Shown piece by piece: positions 1 through 9,844 of a DNA stretch of 64,000 nt. The notes beneath the pieces are model-generated. The model was not told the origin of the DNA, did no database searches, and saw nothing but the letters and a program-made list of their open reading frames with translations. The stretch's first letter is position 1, and every line of letters begins with the position of its first letter. A program made the translations under genes and the position numbers. The DNA is from Chloroflexota bacterium. GTDB taxonomy: Bacteria; Chloroflexota; Limnocylindria; Limnocylindrales; CSP1-4. The stretch spans positions 1-64,000 of the forward strand of contig JACPOU010000014.1 of NCBI GenBank assembly GCA_016191345.1, in the 5' to 3' direction.

Positions 1-330
1 CCGCCGCAGCAGCGCCCGCCGCCACTCCCATCGCGCCGCCCTTGCCCGTGGCGGCCGCCGCTATTCCAAGAACGCTTATCGATCGCTCATAAGCCGAGAA
101 TCCGGCCGCAGAGCGGGTTGATCGCGGTGCCCTACGCCTCGTTGGAATATCTGGGCGTCGAAATGCCCTCGAACCGCCTCGCTCGCGCGGCGCGGGGCCG
201 CGCAGCTCGTTTGCTAATCCTTCTTGGAATACCCATCGCACCGCCGACGGGAGCAAGGCGCGCGGGCGGAAGCGGCGCCGCGCAGGTCGCCTGCCACGCC
301 TTCCTGGACCCGCCCCAGTCCGGCGCGCAC

Positions 331-465
331 GGGAGCGCGGTGTCGTGCGGCGCGGACGGGAGCGCGGTGTCGTGCGGCGCGGACGGCAGCGCCGTGTCGC
401 GCGGCGACCACGGGAGCGCCGTGTCGCGCGGCGACCACAGCCGTGCCGTGTCGCGCGCCGACCAC
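331..465. repeat. Five tandem copies of a degenerate 27-bp unit (gggagcgcggtgtcgtgcggcgcggac-like)
   Basis: Read directly: units at 331, 358, 385, 412 and 439; length is a multiple of 3 and it is open in several frames. Confidence 0.85.
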
Positions 466-550
466 GAGAGCGCCACCGCGACCACGCGAGCCGCACGACA
501 CGCGGCACCTCTGAAGCAACGCGGGCCAGCGCCCGAGCCGAGCTGCGGCC

Positions 551-955
551 TCAGGTCATCCCGAGCTCGTCCAGGCGGTCGTCGTCGATGCCGAGGTGGT
601 GGGCCAGCTCATGGATCACGGTGACCCGGACCTCGTCGGCGAGGTCATGCGGGTCGGGAAAGTCGTCCTCGAGCGGGAACTGGAAGAGCGTGATCCGGTT
701 GGGGGACATCGCCCAATCTGCGGCCCACTCGGTCCGCGGGACGCCTTCGTACAACCCGTAGAGCGTGTCGTCGGGACCGAGGTCGTTCTCCTCGAGCTGT
801 TCGTCGGTCGGCTCGTCCTCGATGACGATCGCGACCTCTCCCAGCGCGTCGCTGAATGGCGCGGGGATCGAGGCCAGGGCGCGGTCGACCAGTCGCTCGA
901 AGGCATCCGATCGGTCGACGCGCCGGTGCTGCCGGCCGCGGATCCGTCTGGGCAT
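551..955 (-). CDS. Zincin-like metallopeptidase family protein
   Basis: HELAHHLGIDDDRLDELG (HExxH plus downstream motif) typical of the small zincin-like family. Confidence 0.85.
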   Translation of the reverse strand: MPRRIRGRQHRRVDRSDAFERLVDRALASIPAPFSDALGEVAIVIEDEPTDEQLEENDLGPDDTLYGLYEGVPRTEWAADWAMSPNRITLFQFPLEDDFPDPHDLADEVRVTVIHELAHHLGIDDDRLDELGMT

Positions 956-1085
956 CGTCCCCGGATGGTACGAGCGTCGCCGGTCGCCGGCGCGGCCGGG
1001 GTGGCGGCCCGCGGAGTCGGAGCAGAGGCCCGCGAGGCTTCATGGGCTCCGCCGCGGCCGCGAAGGCGGACGGGCGCCAAGTACC

Positions 1086-2213
1086 ATGCCGCCGATGAAG
1101 GTCGTCTACACGCCGCGCCACCTCGTCCACGACGTGACCTACGAGACCTATCTCGGCGTCCAGGTTCCCGCGAACGAGGTCGCCGAGCGCGCGGAGCGAA
1201 TCCGCGCCGCCCTCGAGGCCGACGGCGGATCCGAGCTCGTCGAGCCGACGGAACACGGCGAGGCGCCGATCCTCGCCGTCCACGATGCGGGCCTCGTCCG
1301 GTTCGTGGGCGAGGCGTGGGCAGCCGCGCGTCGCGAGAACCTCGGCCGGACCGCCCTCATCGCGGACACATACCCCGTCCGGGCGATGTTCGAGGGCATG
1401 AGTGAGGCCGCCATCGCCCGGCTGCGCGAGCCCCGCGCGGTGGGCGGCCGGACGGGCTGGTGGGGCCTCGACTCGAGCAATCCCCTCGTCCCGGGCACGG
1501 CCGAGGCCGCCCGCTGGGCGGTGGACGTGGCGCTCACGACCGCGGACCTCGTGCTCGCCGGCGAGGCGGCTGCCTACGGCCTCTGCCGGCCGCCGGGCCA
1601 CCACGCCGGGCGCTCGATGGCCGGCGGGTACTGCTTCTTCAACAACGCCGCGATCGCCGCCGAAGACATCACGACGCGCACCGGCGAGCGGGTGGCAATC
1701 CTCGACGTCGACATCCATCACGGCAACGGCACGCAGCAGATCTTCTGGCGTCGCGGCGATGTTCTCTACGCCTCGATCCACGCCGATCCCGCGGACCTCT
1801 ACCCCTTCTTTGTCGGCTATGCCGACGAGACCGGCGAGGGCGAGGGCGAGGGCGCCACCTTCAACCAGCCGCTTCCCGCCGGAACCGGCGACGCCGCCTA
1901 TCTCGACGCCGTCGACCGGGCCCTGGACCGGATCGCCGGCACGAGCGGCTCGATCGTCGTCGTCTCACTCGGCTTCGACACGTTCGCCCAGGATCCCATC
2001 GGGACGTTCGCCGTCACGACCGCCGCGTACCACGAGATCGGGCGCCGGGTCGCCGCCCTCGGCCGCCGCCTCGTGATCCTCCAGGAGGGCGGCTACCACC
2101 GGCCCTCGCTCGGCGAGAATGCCCGGGCCTGGCTCCGGGGCGCGGAGGGCCGGCCGCACGATCCCATCCCCGCGGGCGGGTTCGGGCCGGATGGGGCGAG
2201 AATGCCCGCATGA
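1086..2213 (+). CDS. Histone deacetylase family protein / acetylpolyamine amidohydrolase-like
   Basis: [39 protein letters not shown] motifs; start could be ATG 1086 or 1095. Confidence 0.88.
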   Translation: MPPMKVVYTPRHLVHDVTYETYLGVQVPANEVAERAERIRAALEADGGSELVEPTEHGEAPILAVHDAGLVRFVGEAWAAARRENLGRTALIADTYPVRAMFEGMSEAAIARLREPRAVGGRTGWWGLDSSNPLVPGTAEAARWAVDVALTTADLVLAGEAAAYGLCRPPGHHAGRSMAGGYCFFNNAAIAAEDITTRTGERVAILDVDIHHGNGTQQIFWRRGDVLYASIHADPADLYPFFVGYADETGEGEGEGATFNQPLPAGTGDAAYLDAVDRALDRIAGTSGSIVVVSLGFDTFAQDPIGTFAVTTAAYHEIGRRVAALGRRLVILQEGGYHRPSLGENARAWLRGAEGRPHDPIPAGGFGPDGARMPA

Positions 2214-2989
2214 ACGACCGAGCGCCGCATGACCGACCGAGTGCCCGCATCAGCGACCGAGCGCCGCATGACCGACCGAGTGCCCGGATGAGCGATCCGC
2301 TGCCCGCCCACGTCCGGGAGCTCGTGACCGAGATCGAGACCGAGATCGGTGAATCCGACGACGCGGTCCTGGCCGCCCCGATCGACGGCTCCCGCGCATG
2401 GTCGATGGCCCGCGACCACGACAACGGCCGCGTCGAGGATGCGGTCCGCGACATCCTCGTCGAAATCGGCGAGGACCCGACGCGCGAGGGCCTCGTCGCC
2501 ACCCCGGACCGCGTCCATCGGATGTACCTCGAGCTGACTGCCGGCTACCACGTCGATCCCGAGCGGCTCGTGAACGACGCGATCTTCGAAGTCGACTACT
2601 CGGAGATGGTCGTGGTCAAGGACATCCCGTTCTACTCGCTCTGTGAGCACCACCTCCTGCCGTTCTTCGGCACGGCGGCCGTTGCCTACATCCCCCGCGG
2701 CCGCGTCGTGGGCCTCTCGAAGATTCCCCGGATCGTCGAGATGTATGCACGGCGTCTGCAGGTCCAGGAGCGCCTCACCCAGCAGGTCGCCGAATTTCTC
2801 AACGAGCGGCTGAATCCCCAGGGCGTGGGCGTCGTCATCGAGGCGACCCACCTCTGCGCCGTCATGCGCGGCATCCGGAAGCCGGGCACGATCATGACGA
2901 CCTCGGCCGTCCTGGGGCTGTTCCGGTCGCGCGACCGGACCCGGGCCGAGTTCTTCAGCCACCTGGACCGTCGCGCTCCGGGCGCGTGA
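2210..2989 (+). CDS. folE: GTP cyclohydrolase I
   Basis: [43 protein letters not shown] motifs; ATGA overlap with upstream stop. Confidence 0.92.
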   Translation: MNDRAPHDRPSARISDRAPHDRPSARMSDPLPAHVRELVTEIETEIGESDDAVLAAPIDGSRAWSMARDHDNGRVEDAVRDILVEIGEDPTREGLVATPDRVHRMYLELTAGYHVDPERLVNDAIFEVDYSEMVVVKDIPFYSLCEHHLLPFFGTAAVAYIPRGRVVGLSKIPRIVEMYARRLQVQERLTQQVAEFLNERLNPQGVGVVIEATHLCAVMRGIRKPGTIMTTSAVLGLFRSRDRTRAEFFSHLDRRAPGA

Positions 2990-3017
2990 GCTCCGGCCCG
3001 CAACCTACAATCGCGGC

Positions 3018-3422
3018 ATGACCGACCGACCACTCAAGGTGCTCATCGCGAAGCCGGGCCTCGACGGCCACGATCGCGGCGCGAAGGTCCTCGCCCGTGG
3101 CCTCCGCGATGAGGGCTTCGAGGTCGTCTACACGGGACTCCGCCAGACGCCCGAGATGGTCGCGACGGCAGCACTCCAGGAGGACGTCGACGTCGTCGGA
3201 CTGTCGATCCTCTCCGGGGCCCACCTGACGCTCGTTCCGCGGGTCTGCCGGCTGCTGAAGGAATCCGGCCTCGACGACGTGCTCGTCGTGGTCGGTGGGA
3301 TCATCCCCGACGTCGATGCGACCGAGCTCCGTGCCGCGGGCGTCGCCGAGATCTTCGGCCCCGGGACGACAATCGCCGAGGTCGCCGCGTACCTGCGCGA
3401 CAACGCCCGCGCCCGCGACTGA
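3018..3422 (+). CDS. Cobalamin-binding (methylmalonyl-CoA mutase C-terminal/small subunit) protein
   Basis: [36 protein letters not shown]12-binding DxHxxG motif; stand-alone 134 aa. Confidence 0.9.
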   Translation: MTDRPLKVLIAKPGLDGHDRGAKVLARGLRDEGFEVVYTGLRQTPEMVATAALQEDVDVVGLSILSGAHLTLVPRVCRLLKESGLDDVLVVVGGIIPDVDATELRAAGVAEIFGPGTTIAEVAAYLRDNARARD

Positions 3423-3423
3423 C

Positions 3424-4539
3424 GTGGCGCCGCAGGGCGCCGAGGCGCATCGACCGGATCCCGCCGCGCGAGCCGCCGAGCTGACATCGGCCGCGGTGGC
3501 CGGCGACCGGCGCGCGCTGGCCCGGCTCCTGACCGCGGTCGAGAACCGGACGTCGGTCGCGGAAACCGCCCTCCGGACGCTCTATCCGAAGGCCGGCACG
3601 GCCCATCTCGTCGGCATCACCGGCGCGCCGGGCGCGGGCAAGTCCACCCTCGTCTCGGCGCTGATCGCGGCGGTCCGCGAACGCGGCCGGAGCGTGGGCG
3701 TCATCGCCGTCGATCCCTCGAGCCCGATCACGGGCGGCGCGCTCCTCGGCGACCGGGTCCGGATGCAGGCCTATGCCGGGGACCGCGACGTCTTCATCCG
3801 CTCGATGGCGTCGCGCGGCCACGCCGGCGGACTGGCCTCGACGTCGGCCGCCGCCGCCGCGGTCCTCGACGCCTGTGGCTTCGACCTCGTGCTCATCGAG
3901 ACGGTCGGCACCGGCCAGAGCGAGGTCGAGGTCGCCGCCGCGGCGGACACGACAGTCGTCCTGGAGGCGCCCGAGATGGGCGACGAGGTCCAGGCCATCA
4001 AGGCGGGCCTCCTCGAGGTCGCGGACATCGTGGTCGTCAACAAGGGCGACCGGCCGGGCGCGCAGCGAACGGCCTCGCAGCTCCGGGCGATGCTCGTCGC
4101 CGTCGGTCGCGTCGGCGCGGCCGAGCGGGGGCATCACGGGCCGGGCGCGGGCTCCGCCGCGGAGGCCACCGCGCCCGCTCAGGCCGCCTCGGAGCCGGCG
4201 ACGGCAACGTCCCCGGCGACCCCAGCGGACACGGCGCCGCGCGCTCGCCCGAAGGAGCCCGTCGTCCTCGTCACGACGGCCACGAGCGGGGAGGGGATCG
4301 ACGCGCTTCTCGCGGCGCTCGACGCGCATCGGGCGAAGGGTCGGGGCGTCGATGGCGCCACCGCCCGCCTGGCCCGGGCCGAAGCCCAGGTCTGGGCGAT
4401 CCTCGCGGAGCGGATCCGGGCGGAGCTCCACGCGCCCGAGCGTCGCGTGGAGTCTGATGACATCCTCCGGGCGGTCGCGGACCACGAGCTCGACCCGTTC
4501 GCCGCAGCGGACCGGCTCCTCGACCGCCTTCGCGCGTGA
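3424..4539 (+). CDS. meaB: Methylmalonyl-CoA mutase-associated GTPase MeaB
   Basis: GITGAPGAGKSTLVSALI Walker A, VDPSSPITGGALLGDRVRM, ETVGTGQSEVEV; GTG start immediately after upstream stop. Confidence 0.9.
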   Translation: MAPQGAEAHRPDPAARAAELTSAAVAGDRRALARLLTAVENRTSVAETALRTLYPKAGTAHLVGITGAPGAGKSTLVSALIAAVRERGRSVGVIAVDPSSPITGGALLGDRVRMQAYAGDRDVFIRSMASRGHAGGLASTSAAAAAVLDACGFDLVLIETVGTGQSEVEVAAAADTTVVLEAPEMGDEVQAIKAGLLEVADIVVVNKGDRPGAQRTASQLRAMLVAVGRVGAAERGHHGPGAGSAAEATAPAQAASEPATATSPATPADTAPRARPKEPVVLVTTATSGEGIDALLAALDAHRAKGRGVDGATARLARAEAQVWAILAERIRAELHAPERRVESDDILRAVADHELDPFAAADRLLDRLRA

Positions 4540-4706
4540 GCGACGCACCGGGCTCGGGCGCGACCGCGCCCATCCAGCGCGCGCCGGACCCCGACGCGCG
4601 ACTCATGACCCGTCGTTCGCCGGGATCTCGGTCTCCGTCCTCGCCTTCTTCATCGCCAGCGGCACCGGCCGCGGCCACGCCCGTCTGATCGTCCGAGCGC
4701 TAGGCT

Positions 4707-5576
4707 GTGCGCATGCCCATCGATCGAATCTTCGTCGCCGGCGCCGGGCTCATGGGCCATGGCATCGGCCAGGTCCACGCCGCCATCGGCAAGCAGGTCA
4801 CGCTCTACGAGCCGGATCTCGCCAGGGCACGGGCCGGTCGCGATCGGATTGCCGGCAACCTCGATCGTGCGGTCGCGAAGGGAAAGCTGGACGGCACGAC
4901 ACGCGACCAGATCCTGGGGCGCGTGACGGCGACCTCGGACATGTCGGACGTTCGCGACGCTGACCTCGTCGTCGAGGCGGTGTTCGAGGACCTCGAGGTC
5001 AAGCAGGCCCTCTGGCGCGAGCTCGATGCCCTCGCCCTGGCATCGACGATCTTCGCCTCGAACACGAGCTCGATCTCGATCGACCGGCTCGCCTCGGCGG
5101 TTTCACCGGCCCGTCGCGAGCGGTTCGTCGGGATGCACTTCTTCAGCCCCGTGCCGGTGATGCCGCTCGTGGAGTTGATCCGGGGCGCCGCGACGACCGA
5201 TGCCACCGAGGCCGCGATCCGCGAGCTCACGGACGACCTCGGCAAGCAGCTGATCGTCTCGGCGGACCGGCCCGGCTTCATCGTCAACCGGATCCTGATG
5301 CCGCTCCTCGCCGAGGCGATGCGGGCGTACGAGGAGGGGACCGGCACGGCCGATGACATCGATACGGGGGCGAAGGTCGGCCTCAACCACCCGATGGGCC
5401 CGCTCGAGCTGGCCGACTTCATCGGCCTCGATGTCTGCCTCAACGTCATGAAGGTGCTCCACGAGGGCATCGGCGGCGAGCACTTCCGGCCGCCGAAGGC
5501 GCTCGAGGACCTCGTCGCCGCCGGCCATCTCGGCCAGAAGACGGGCCGCGGCTTCCACAGCTACCCGAGGGGCTGA
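4707..5576 (+). CDS. 3-hydroxybutyryl-CoA / 3-hydroxyacyl-CoA dehydrogenase
   Basis: FVAGAGLMGHGIG Rossmann motif, SNTSSISI, GMHFFSPVPVMPLVEL, NRILMPLLAEA. Confidence 0.92.
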   Translation: MRMPIDRIFVAGAGLMGHGIGQVHAAIGKQVTLYEPDLARARAGRDRIAGNLDRAVAKGKLDGTTRDQILGRVTATSDMSDVRDADLVVEAVFEDLEVKQALWRELDALALASTIFASNTSSISIDRLASAVSPARRERFVGMHFFSPVPVMPLVELIRGAATTDATEAAIRELTDDLGKQLIVSADRPGFIVNRILMPLLAEAMRAYEEGTGTADDIDTGAKVGLNHPMGPLELADFIGLDVCLNVMKVLHEGIGGEHFRPPKALEDLVAAGHLGQKTGRGFHSYPRG

Positions 5577-5580
5577 GGGC

Positions 5581-6804
5581 GTGGCGGCAGCTGGCGAGCC
5601 ACCCGGCCTGGGCGCCGGAGGCCTGACCGCCGAGGAGCGCCTCCTCCGCGACACGGCCCGCGAGTTTGCCCAGCGCGAGGTCGCCCCGACCGCGATCGAG
5701 CGGGACGAGGCGGAGCGCTTCGACCGCTCGATCTTCACCCGGATGGGGGAGCTGGGGCTGACCGGTGCGCCGCTCCCGGAGTCCGTCGGCGGGGCCGGCT
5801 TCTCCTACCTCGGCTGGACGCTCGTCATGGAGGAGCTCGGGGCCGCGGACATGGCCTCGGCGGTGACGCTCTCGGTCCACGTCCTCAGCCAGTACCCCGT
5901 GGTGACATTCGGGACGGCGGCCCAGCATACTGACTGGCTCGCCCCGATGGTCGCCGGCGAGGCGCTCGGGGCGTTCTGCCTCACCGAGCCGCACGCCGGT
6001 TCGGACGCCGCGGCGCTCCGGACGCGGGCCGTCCGGCTCGCGGCGGACGGCTCCGAGATCGCGGCGGACGCCCCGTCCACCGATGTCGCGTCGTACCGGC
6101 TCCACGGCTCGAAGATCTGGATCTCGAACGCGCCCGAGGCGGACCGCTACCTCGTGTTCGCGACGATCGACGCGGCGAAGGGTCCCAAGGGCATCACCGC
6201 GTTCCTCGTGGAGAAGGGGACGCCCGGCTTCCGGTTCGGCGCGCACGAGCGGAAGATGGGCATCCGGGCCTGTCCCGCGGCCGAGCTGATCTTCGACGGC
6301 GCCGACATCCCGGCGGCGAGGCGTCTCGGCGACGAGGGCCAGGGCTACCGGATCGCCCTGTCGGCCCTGGCGGAGGGCCGGATCTCGATCGCCGCGGCCT
6401 GCGTCGGGATCGGCCGCAGCGCGCTCGAGCAGTCCGCCGCGTACCTCCAGCAGCGGACCGCGTTCGGCGCGCCGCTCGCCGAGCTCCAGGGCCTCCGATT
6501 CACGATCGCCGAGATGGCCCGCGAGGTGGCCGCGGCGCGGGCCCTGACCCATGAGGCAGCGCGGGCGAAGGACCGCGGCGAGCCGATCGGGGAGTGGTCG
6601 TCGCTCGCGAAGTGGACCGCCTCGGACGCCGCCATGCGGGTGGCAACGGACGCCGTCCAGCTGTTCGGCGGGAGCGGCTACTCGCGCGAGACGGGGATCG
6701 AGCGGCTGATGCGCGACGCCAAGGGTGCCCAGATCTACGAGGGCACGAACCAGGTTCACCGCGAGATCGTGGCCCGGGAGGTCCTGGCGCGAACCTCGAT
6801 CTGA
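5581..6804 (+). CDS. Acyl-CoA dehydrogenase
   Basis: CLTEPHAGSDA, QLFGGSGYSRETGIERLMRDAKGAQIYEGTNQVHREIVAR; GTG start. Confidence 0.92.
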   Translation: MAAAGEPPGLGAGGLTAEERLLRDTAREFAQREVAPTAIERDEAERFDRSIFTRMGELGLTGAPLPESVGGAGFSYLGWTLVMEELGAADMASAVTLSVHVLSQYPVVTFGTAAQHTDWLAPMVAGEALGAFCLTEPHAGSDAAALRTRAVRLAADGSEIAADAPSTDVASYRLHGSKIWISNAPEADRYLVFATIDAAKGPKGITAFLVEKGTPGFRFGAHERKMGIRACPAAELIFDGADIPAARRLGDEGQGYRIALSALAEGRISIAAACVGIGRSALEQSAAYLQQRTAFGAPLAELQGLRFTIAEMAREVAAARALTHEAARAKDRGEPIGEWSSLAKWTASDAAMRVATDAVQLFGGSGYSRETGIERLMRDAKGAQIYEGTNQVHREIVAREVLARTSI

Positions 6805-6989
6805 CCCGCTCCTGATCTGCCCCGCGATTCATGGGACGGCCGCTCGCGGCCGCAGCCGCCATCAATGGGCGGATCGGCCCCTGATGGACGGCCACTCGGA
6901 CCCTGCGACCGGCGACACGCCACCCCTATCGTGCGATGATCCGGCGGCCGGAGAAGGCCGCTCCGCTGTCCGCCTGGAGTTGCCTGACG

Positions 6990-8351
6990 ATGAGCTCCCC
7001 GATCGCGTCCCCCTCACCCCAGCCTGACCTTGCCCCCGAGGACGACCCTGCTGTCCCGGACTCGAGCTGGCCGGCAACGCTGGCATCGGCACTGAGCCGG
7101 CGAGGATTCCTTCGTGCCGCTGCGATCACCGGCGGCGGCCTCGTCGGGACGCTCGCGGCCTGCGCTCCGGCGACCCCGACCCCGGGCTGGACCCTGGGGC
7201 CCCTGGCCGGCAGCAGCCCCTCGCCGACGCCACCCCCGGCCGGCAGCTCCGTGCCAGCCAGTCCCGCGCCGTCCGTGCCCATCGCGAGCGCCCTGCCGTC
7301 CAACATCCCGGCGGGCTGGACGGAGAACGACACGGCGGCGCGAACCGTCGTTCGCCGCTACCTCGGCAACCTGCCGCCGGCGCTGAAGGGCATCTTCGGC
7401 GAGGCCGCCTTTTCGAAGCTCGCGACGATCCTCGGCGCGGCCGACAACTATCCGGAGCTGAGCCTCAAGCCCGCGTTCGCGCAGGTTCCCCAGCTCGGCC
7501 TCAGCGACGCCCTGGCGCCGCTCACCCCGGAGGTCGATGGCGTGGTCAAGGTCTTCAGGCTCACGATCGACGAGATCGAGCAGTCGATCGACGAGATCAA
7601 GCCGCCCATGGCCGCGCTCGGCTACAACGGGCAGACCCCGGGGCCCTCGATCCGGGTCAACCAGGGCGACCGGGTCCGGGCGATCTTCACGAACAACCTC
7701 AAGGAGACGACGAGCGTCCACTTCCATGGCGTGGAGTTCGACGACTTCTTCCAGGACGGCGTGCCCTTCGTGACGCAGCTGCCGATCGTGCCCGGCGAGA
7801 GCTACACCTACGAGTTCACGGCCAGGAATCCCGGATCGCTGATGTACCACTCCCATCACAACGCGACGGACCAGGTGGGCCGAGGCCTGCTCGGCGCGTT
7901 CATCGTCCAACCGGCCGACAACCCGGTGGCCTACGACCGGGAGTACATCTGGGTCTCCAACGATGTCCTCGGCGGGTTCACGATCAACGCCCACGGCTTC
8001 CCGGCCACGTTGCCGATCCTCGCGGCGGTGGGCGAGAAGGTTCTCGTCCGGTTCATGAACGAGGGCGTCATGATGCACCCGTTCCACAGCCACGGATTCA
8101 CGATGCGGATCGTTGCCCGTGACGGCCACCCGCTCGGGAGCGCGGCGTATGACTGCGACACGCTCGGCGTGAATCCGGGCGAGCGCTTCGACGCGCTCAT
8201 CACCGTGGACCGGCCCGGCGTCTGGGCCTTCCATTGCCACATCCTCCCCCACGTCGAGGGCGCCGGCGGCATGTTCGGCATGGTCACCACGCTGATCGTC
8301 GTGCCGGAGAAGGCCCAGGTGGATGCGATCGTGAACCTGCTCCTCGCGTAG
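6990..8351 (+). CDS. Tat/lipoprotein-type multicopper oxidase
   Basis: SRRGFLRAAAITGGGLVGTLAAC (Tat motif then lipobox-like LAAC), HFHG, YHSHHN, HPFHSHG, HCHILPHVEGAGGM copper ligands; start is one of several in ORF 6936..8351. Confidence 0.85.
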   Translation: MSSPIASPSPQPDLAPEDDPAVPDSSWPATLASALSRRGFLRAAAITGGGLVGTLAACAPATPTPGWTLGPLAGSSPSPTPPPAGSSVPASPAPSVPIASALPSNIPAGWTENDTAARTVVRRYLGNLPPALKGIFGEAAFSKLATILGAADNYPELSLKPAFAQVPQLGLSDALAPLTPEVDGVVKVFRLTIDEIEQSIDEIKPPMAALGYNGQTPGPSIRVNQGDRVRAIFTNNLKETTSVHFHGVEFDDFFQDGVPFVTQLPIVPGESYTYEFTARNPGSLMYHSHHNATDQVGRGLLGAFIVQPADNPVAYDREYIWVSNDVLGGFTINAHGFPATLPILAAVGEKVLVRFMNEGVMMHPFHSHGFTMRIVARDGHPLGSAAYDCDTLGVNPGERFDALITVDRPGVWAFHCHILPHVEGAGGMFGMVTTLIVVPEKAQVDAIVNLLLA

Positions 8352-8441
8352 CGGCCAGGCGGCGGCCTGGGCGACGTTCCCGGCCGCGCTTCGACGGCGG
8401 GCCGGCCGGCAGTGCGGGCGACCCGGTGTAGCATCGAAGGC

Positions 8442-9683
8442 ATGCCCCAGCCAGCGCCCTCGGGCCCGAACGGCCACGTCTACATCGTCAGCGCGGCGCG
8501 CACGCCGATCGGCAAGTTCGCCGGCGCGCTGTCGACCATCCCTGCCGTCGAGCTCGGCGGAATCGCGATCCGGGCCGCCGTCGAGCGGGCCGGCCTGCCC
8601 GAGGGAACGGCGATCGACGAGGTCCTCATGGGCCAGGTCCTCCAGGCCGGCGCGGGCCAGGCGCCGGCCCGCCAGGCGGCGCTGCGGGCAGGCCTCCCGG
8701 AGACCACCTCCGCGACGACGATCAACCGCGTCTGCGGCTCCGGCCTGAAGGCGATCATGCTCGCCGCGGCCGAGATCAAGGCGGGCGACGCGGAGGTCGC
8801 GATCGCCGGCGGCATGGAATCCATGAATCTCGCGCCCTACCTCCTGCCCGGGGCAAGATTCGGCCTCCGGCTCGGCGACTCCAAGCTCGTGGACGCAACC
8901 GTCCACGACGGCCTGTGGTGCTCCGTCGAGAACTGCCACATGGGCACCCACGCCGAGCGGGTCGCGATCAGGGACCATGTCAGCCGCGCGGACCAGGACG
9001 CCTTCGCCCTCGAGAGCCATCGGCGGGCGATCGACGCCATCGATGCCGGCCGGTTCGCGGACGAGATGGCCCCGGTCACGGTCCGCGACGCGAAGGGCCG
9101 CGAGACGGTCATCGACACCGATGAGGGCCCGCGGCGCGACTCCACGGCCGAGGCGCTGGCCCGCCTCAAGCCCGCGTTCGCGCTCCCGGCCGGCGAGGAC
9201 CGCGGCGACGCGTCGGACGGGACGGTCACCGCGGGCAACGCCCCCGGCATCACCGACGGCGCGGCCGCGACCGTCGTCGCCAGCGAGCGCGCGGTCGAGC
9301 GTCTGGGCCTCGAGCCCCTTGCCCGGATCGTCGGCTATGCCCAGGCCGAGGTCGCCCCGAAGTGGCTCTTCCTCGCCCCGATCGAGGGCGTCCGCCGGCT
9401 CCTCGAGCGGACCGGCCTCGCGATCGCCGACTTCGACCTCATCGAGATCAACGAGGCCTTCGCCGCCCAGACCCTCGCGGACGGCCGCGAGCTCGGCTTC
9501 GACTGGTCGAGGGTCAACGTCAACGGCGGCGCCATCGCGCTCGGCCATCCCATCGGCGCGAGCGGCGCCCGGATCGTGGCGACGCTCCTCCACGAGTTGC
9601 GGCGCCGGGAGGGCCGGTACGGCCTCGCGACGCTCTGCCTCGGCGGCGGCGGGTCGGTCGCCGCGGCCTTCGAGCGGGTGTAG
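8442..9683 (+). CDS. Acetyl-CoA acetyltransferase (thiolase)
   Basis: SAARTPIGKF, NRVCGSGLKAI, GGMESMNLAPYLLPGARFG, NVNGGAIALGHPIGASGARI. Confidence 0.93.
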   Translation: MPQPAPSGPNGHVYIVSAARTPIGKFAGALSTIPAVELGGIAIRAAVERAGLPEGTAIDEVLMGQVLQAGAGQAPARQAALRAGLPETTSATTINRVCGSGLKAIMLAAAEIKAGDAEVAIAGGMESMNLAPYLLPGARFGLRLGDSKLVDATVHDGLWCSVENCHMGTHAERVAIRDHVSRADQDAFALESHRRAIDAIDAGRFADEMAPVTVRDAKGRETVIDTDEGPRRDSTAEALARLKPAFALPAGEDRGDASDGTVTAGNAPGITDGAAATVVASERAVERLGLEPLARIVGYAQAEVAPKWLFLAPIEGVRRLLERTGLAIADFDLIEINEAFAAQTLADGRELGFDWSRVNVNGGAIALGHPIGASGARIVATLLHELRRREGRYGLATLCLGGGGSVAAAFERV

Positions 9684-9844
9684 GGCGGCCCCGGTGCGGG
9701 TCGCAGCTCGGCATCCCGAGCCCGCGATCGACGCGGTCTACGCGATCCCTGAGCCCTGGGCGGTCCGGGGCGCCCTGCCACCGGCCGAGCGCCGAACGCT
9801 CGACTGATCTGGTCCGCGACCGGCCAGCGGCTATCCTGTCCGCC

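Noticed and set aside
331-465. Possible CRISPR array
   Set aside because: 27-bp units are directly contiguous with no spacers
7014-9593. 859-aa minus-strand ORF
   Set aside because: Antisense to the multicopper oxidase and thiolase genes; codon-shadow artefact
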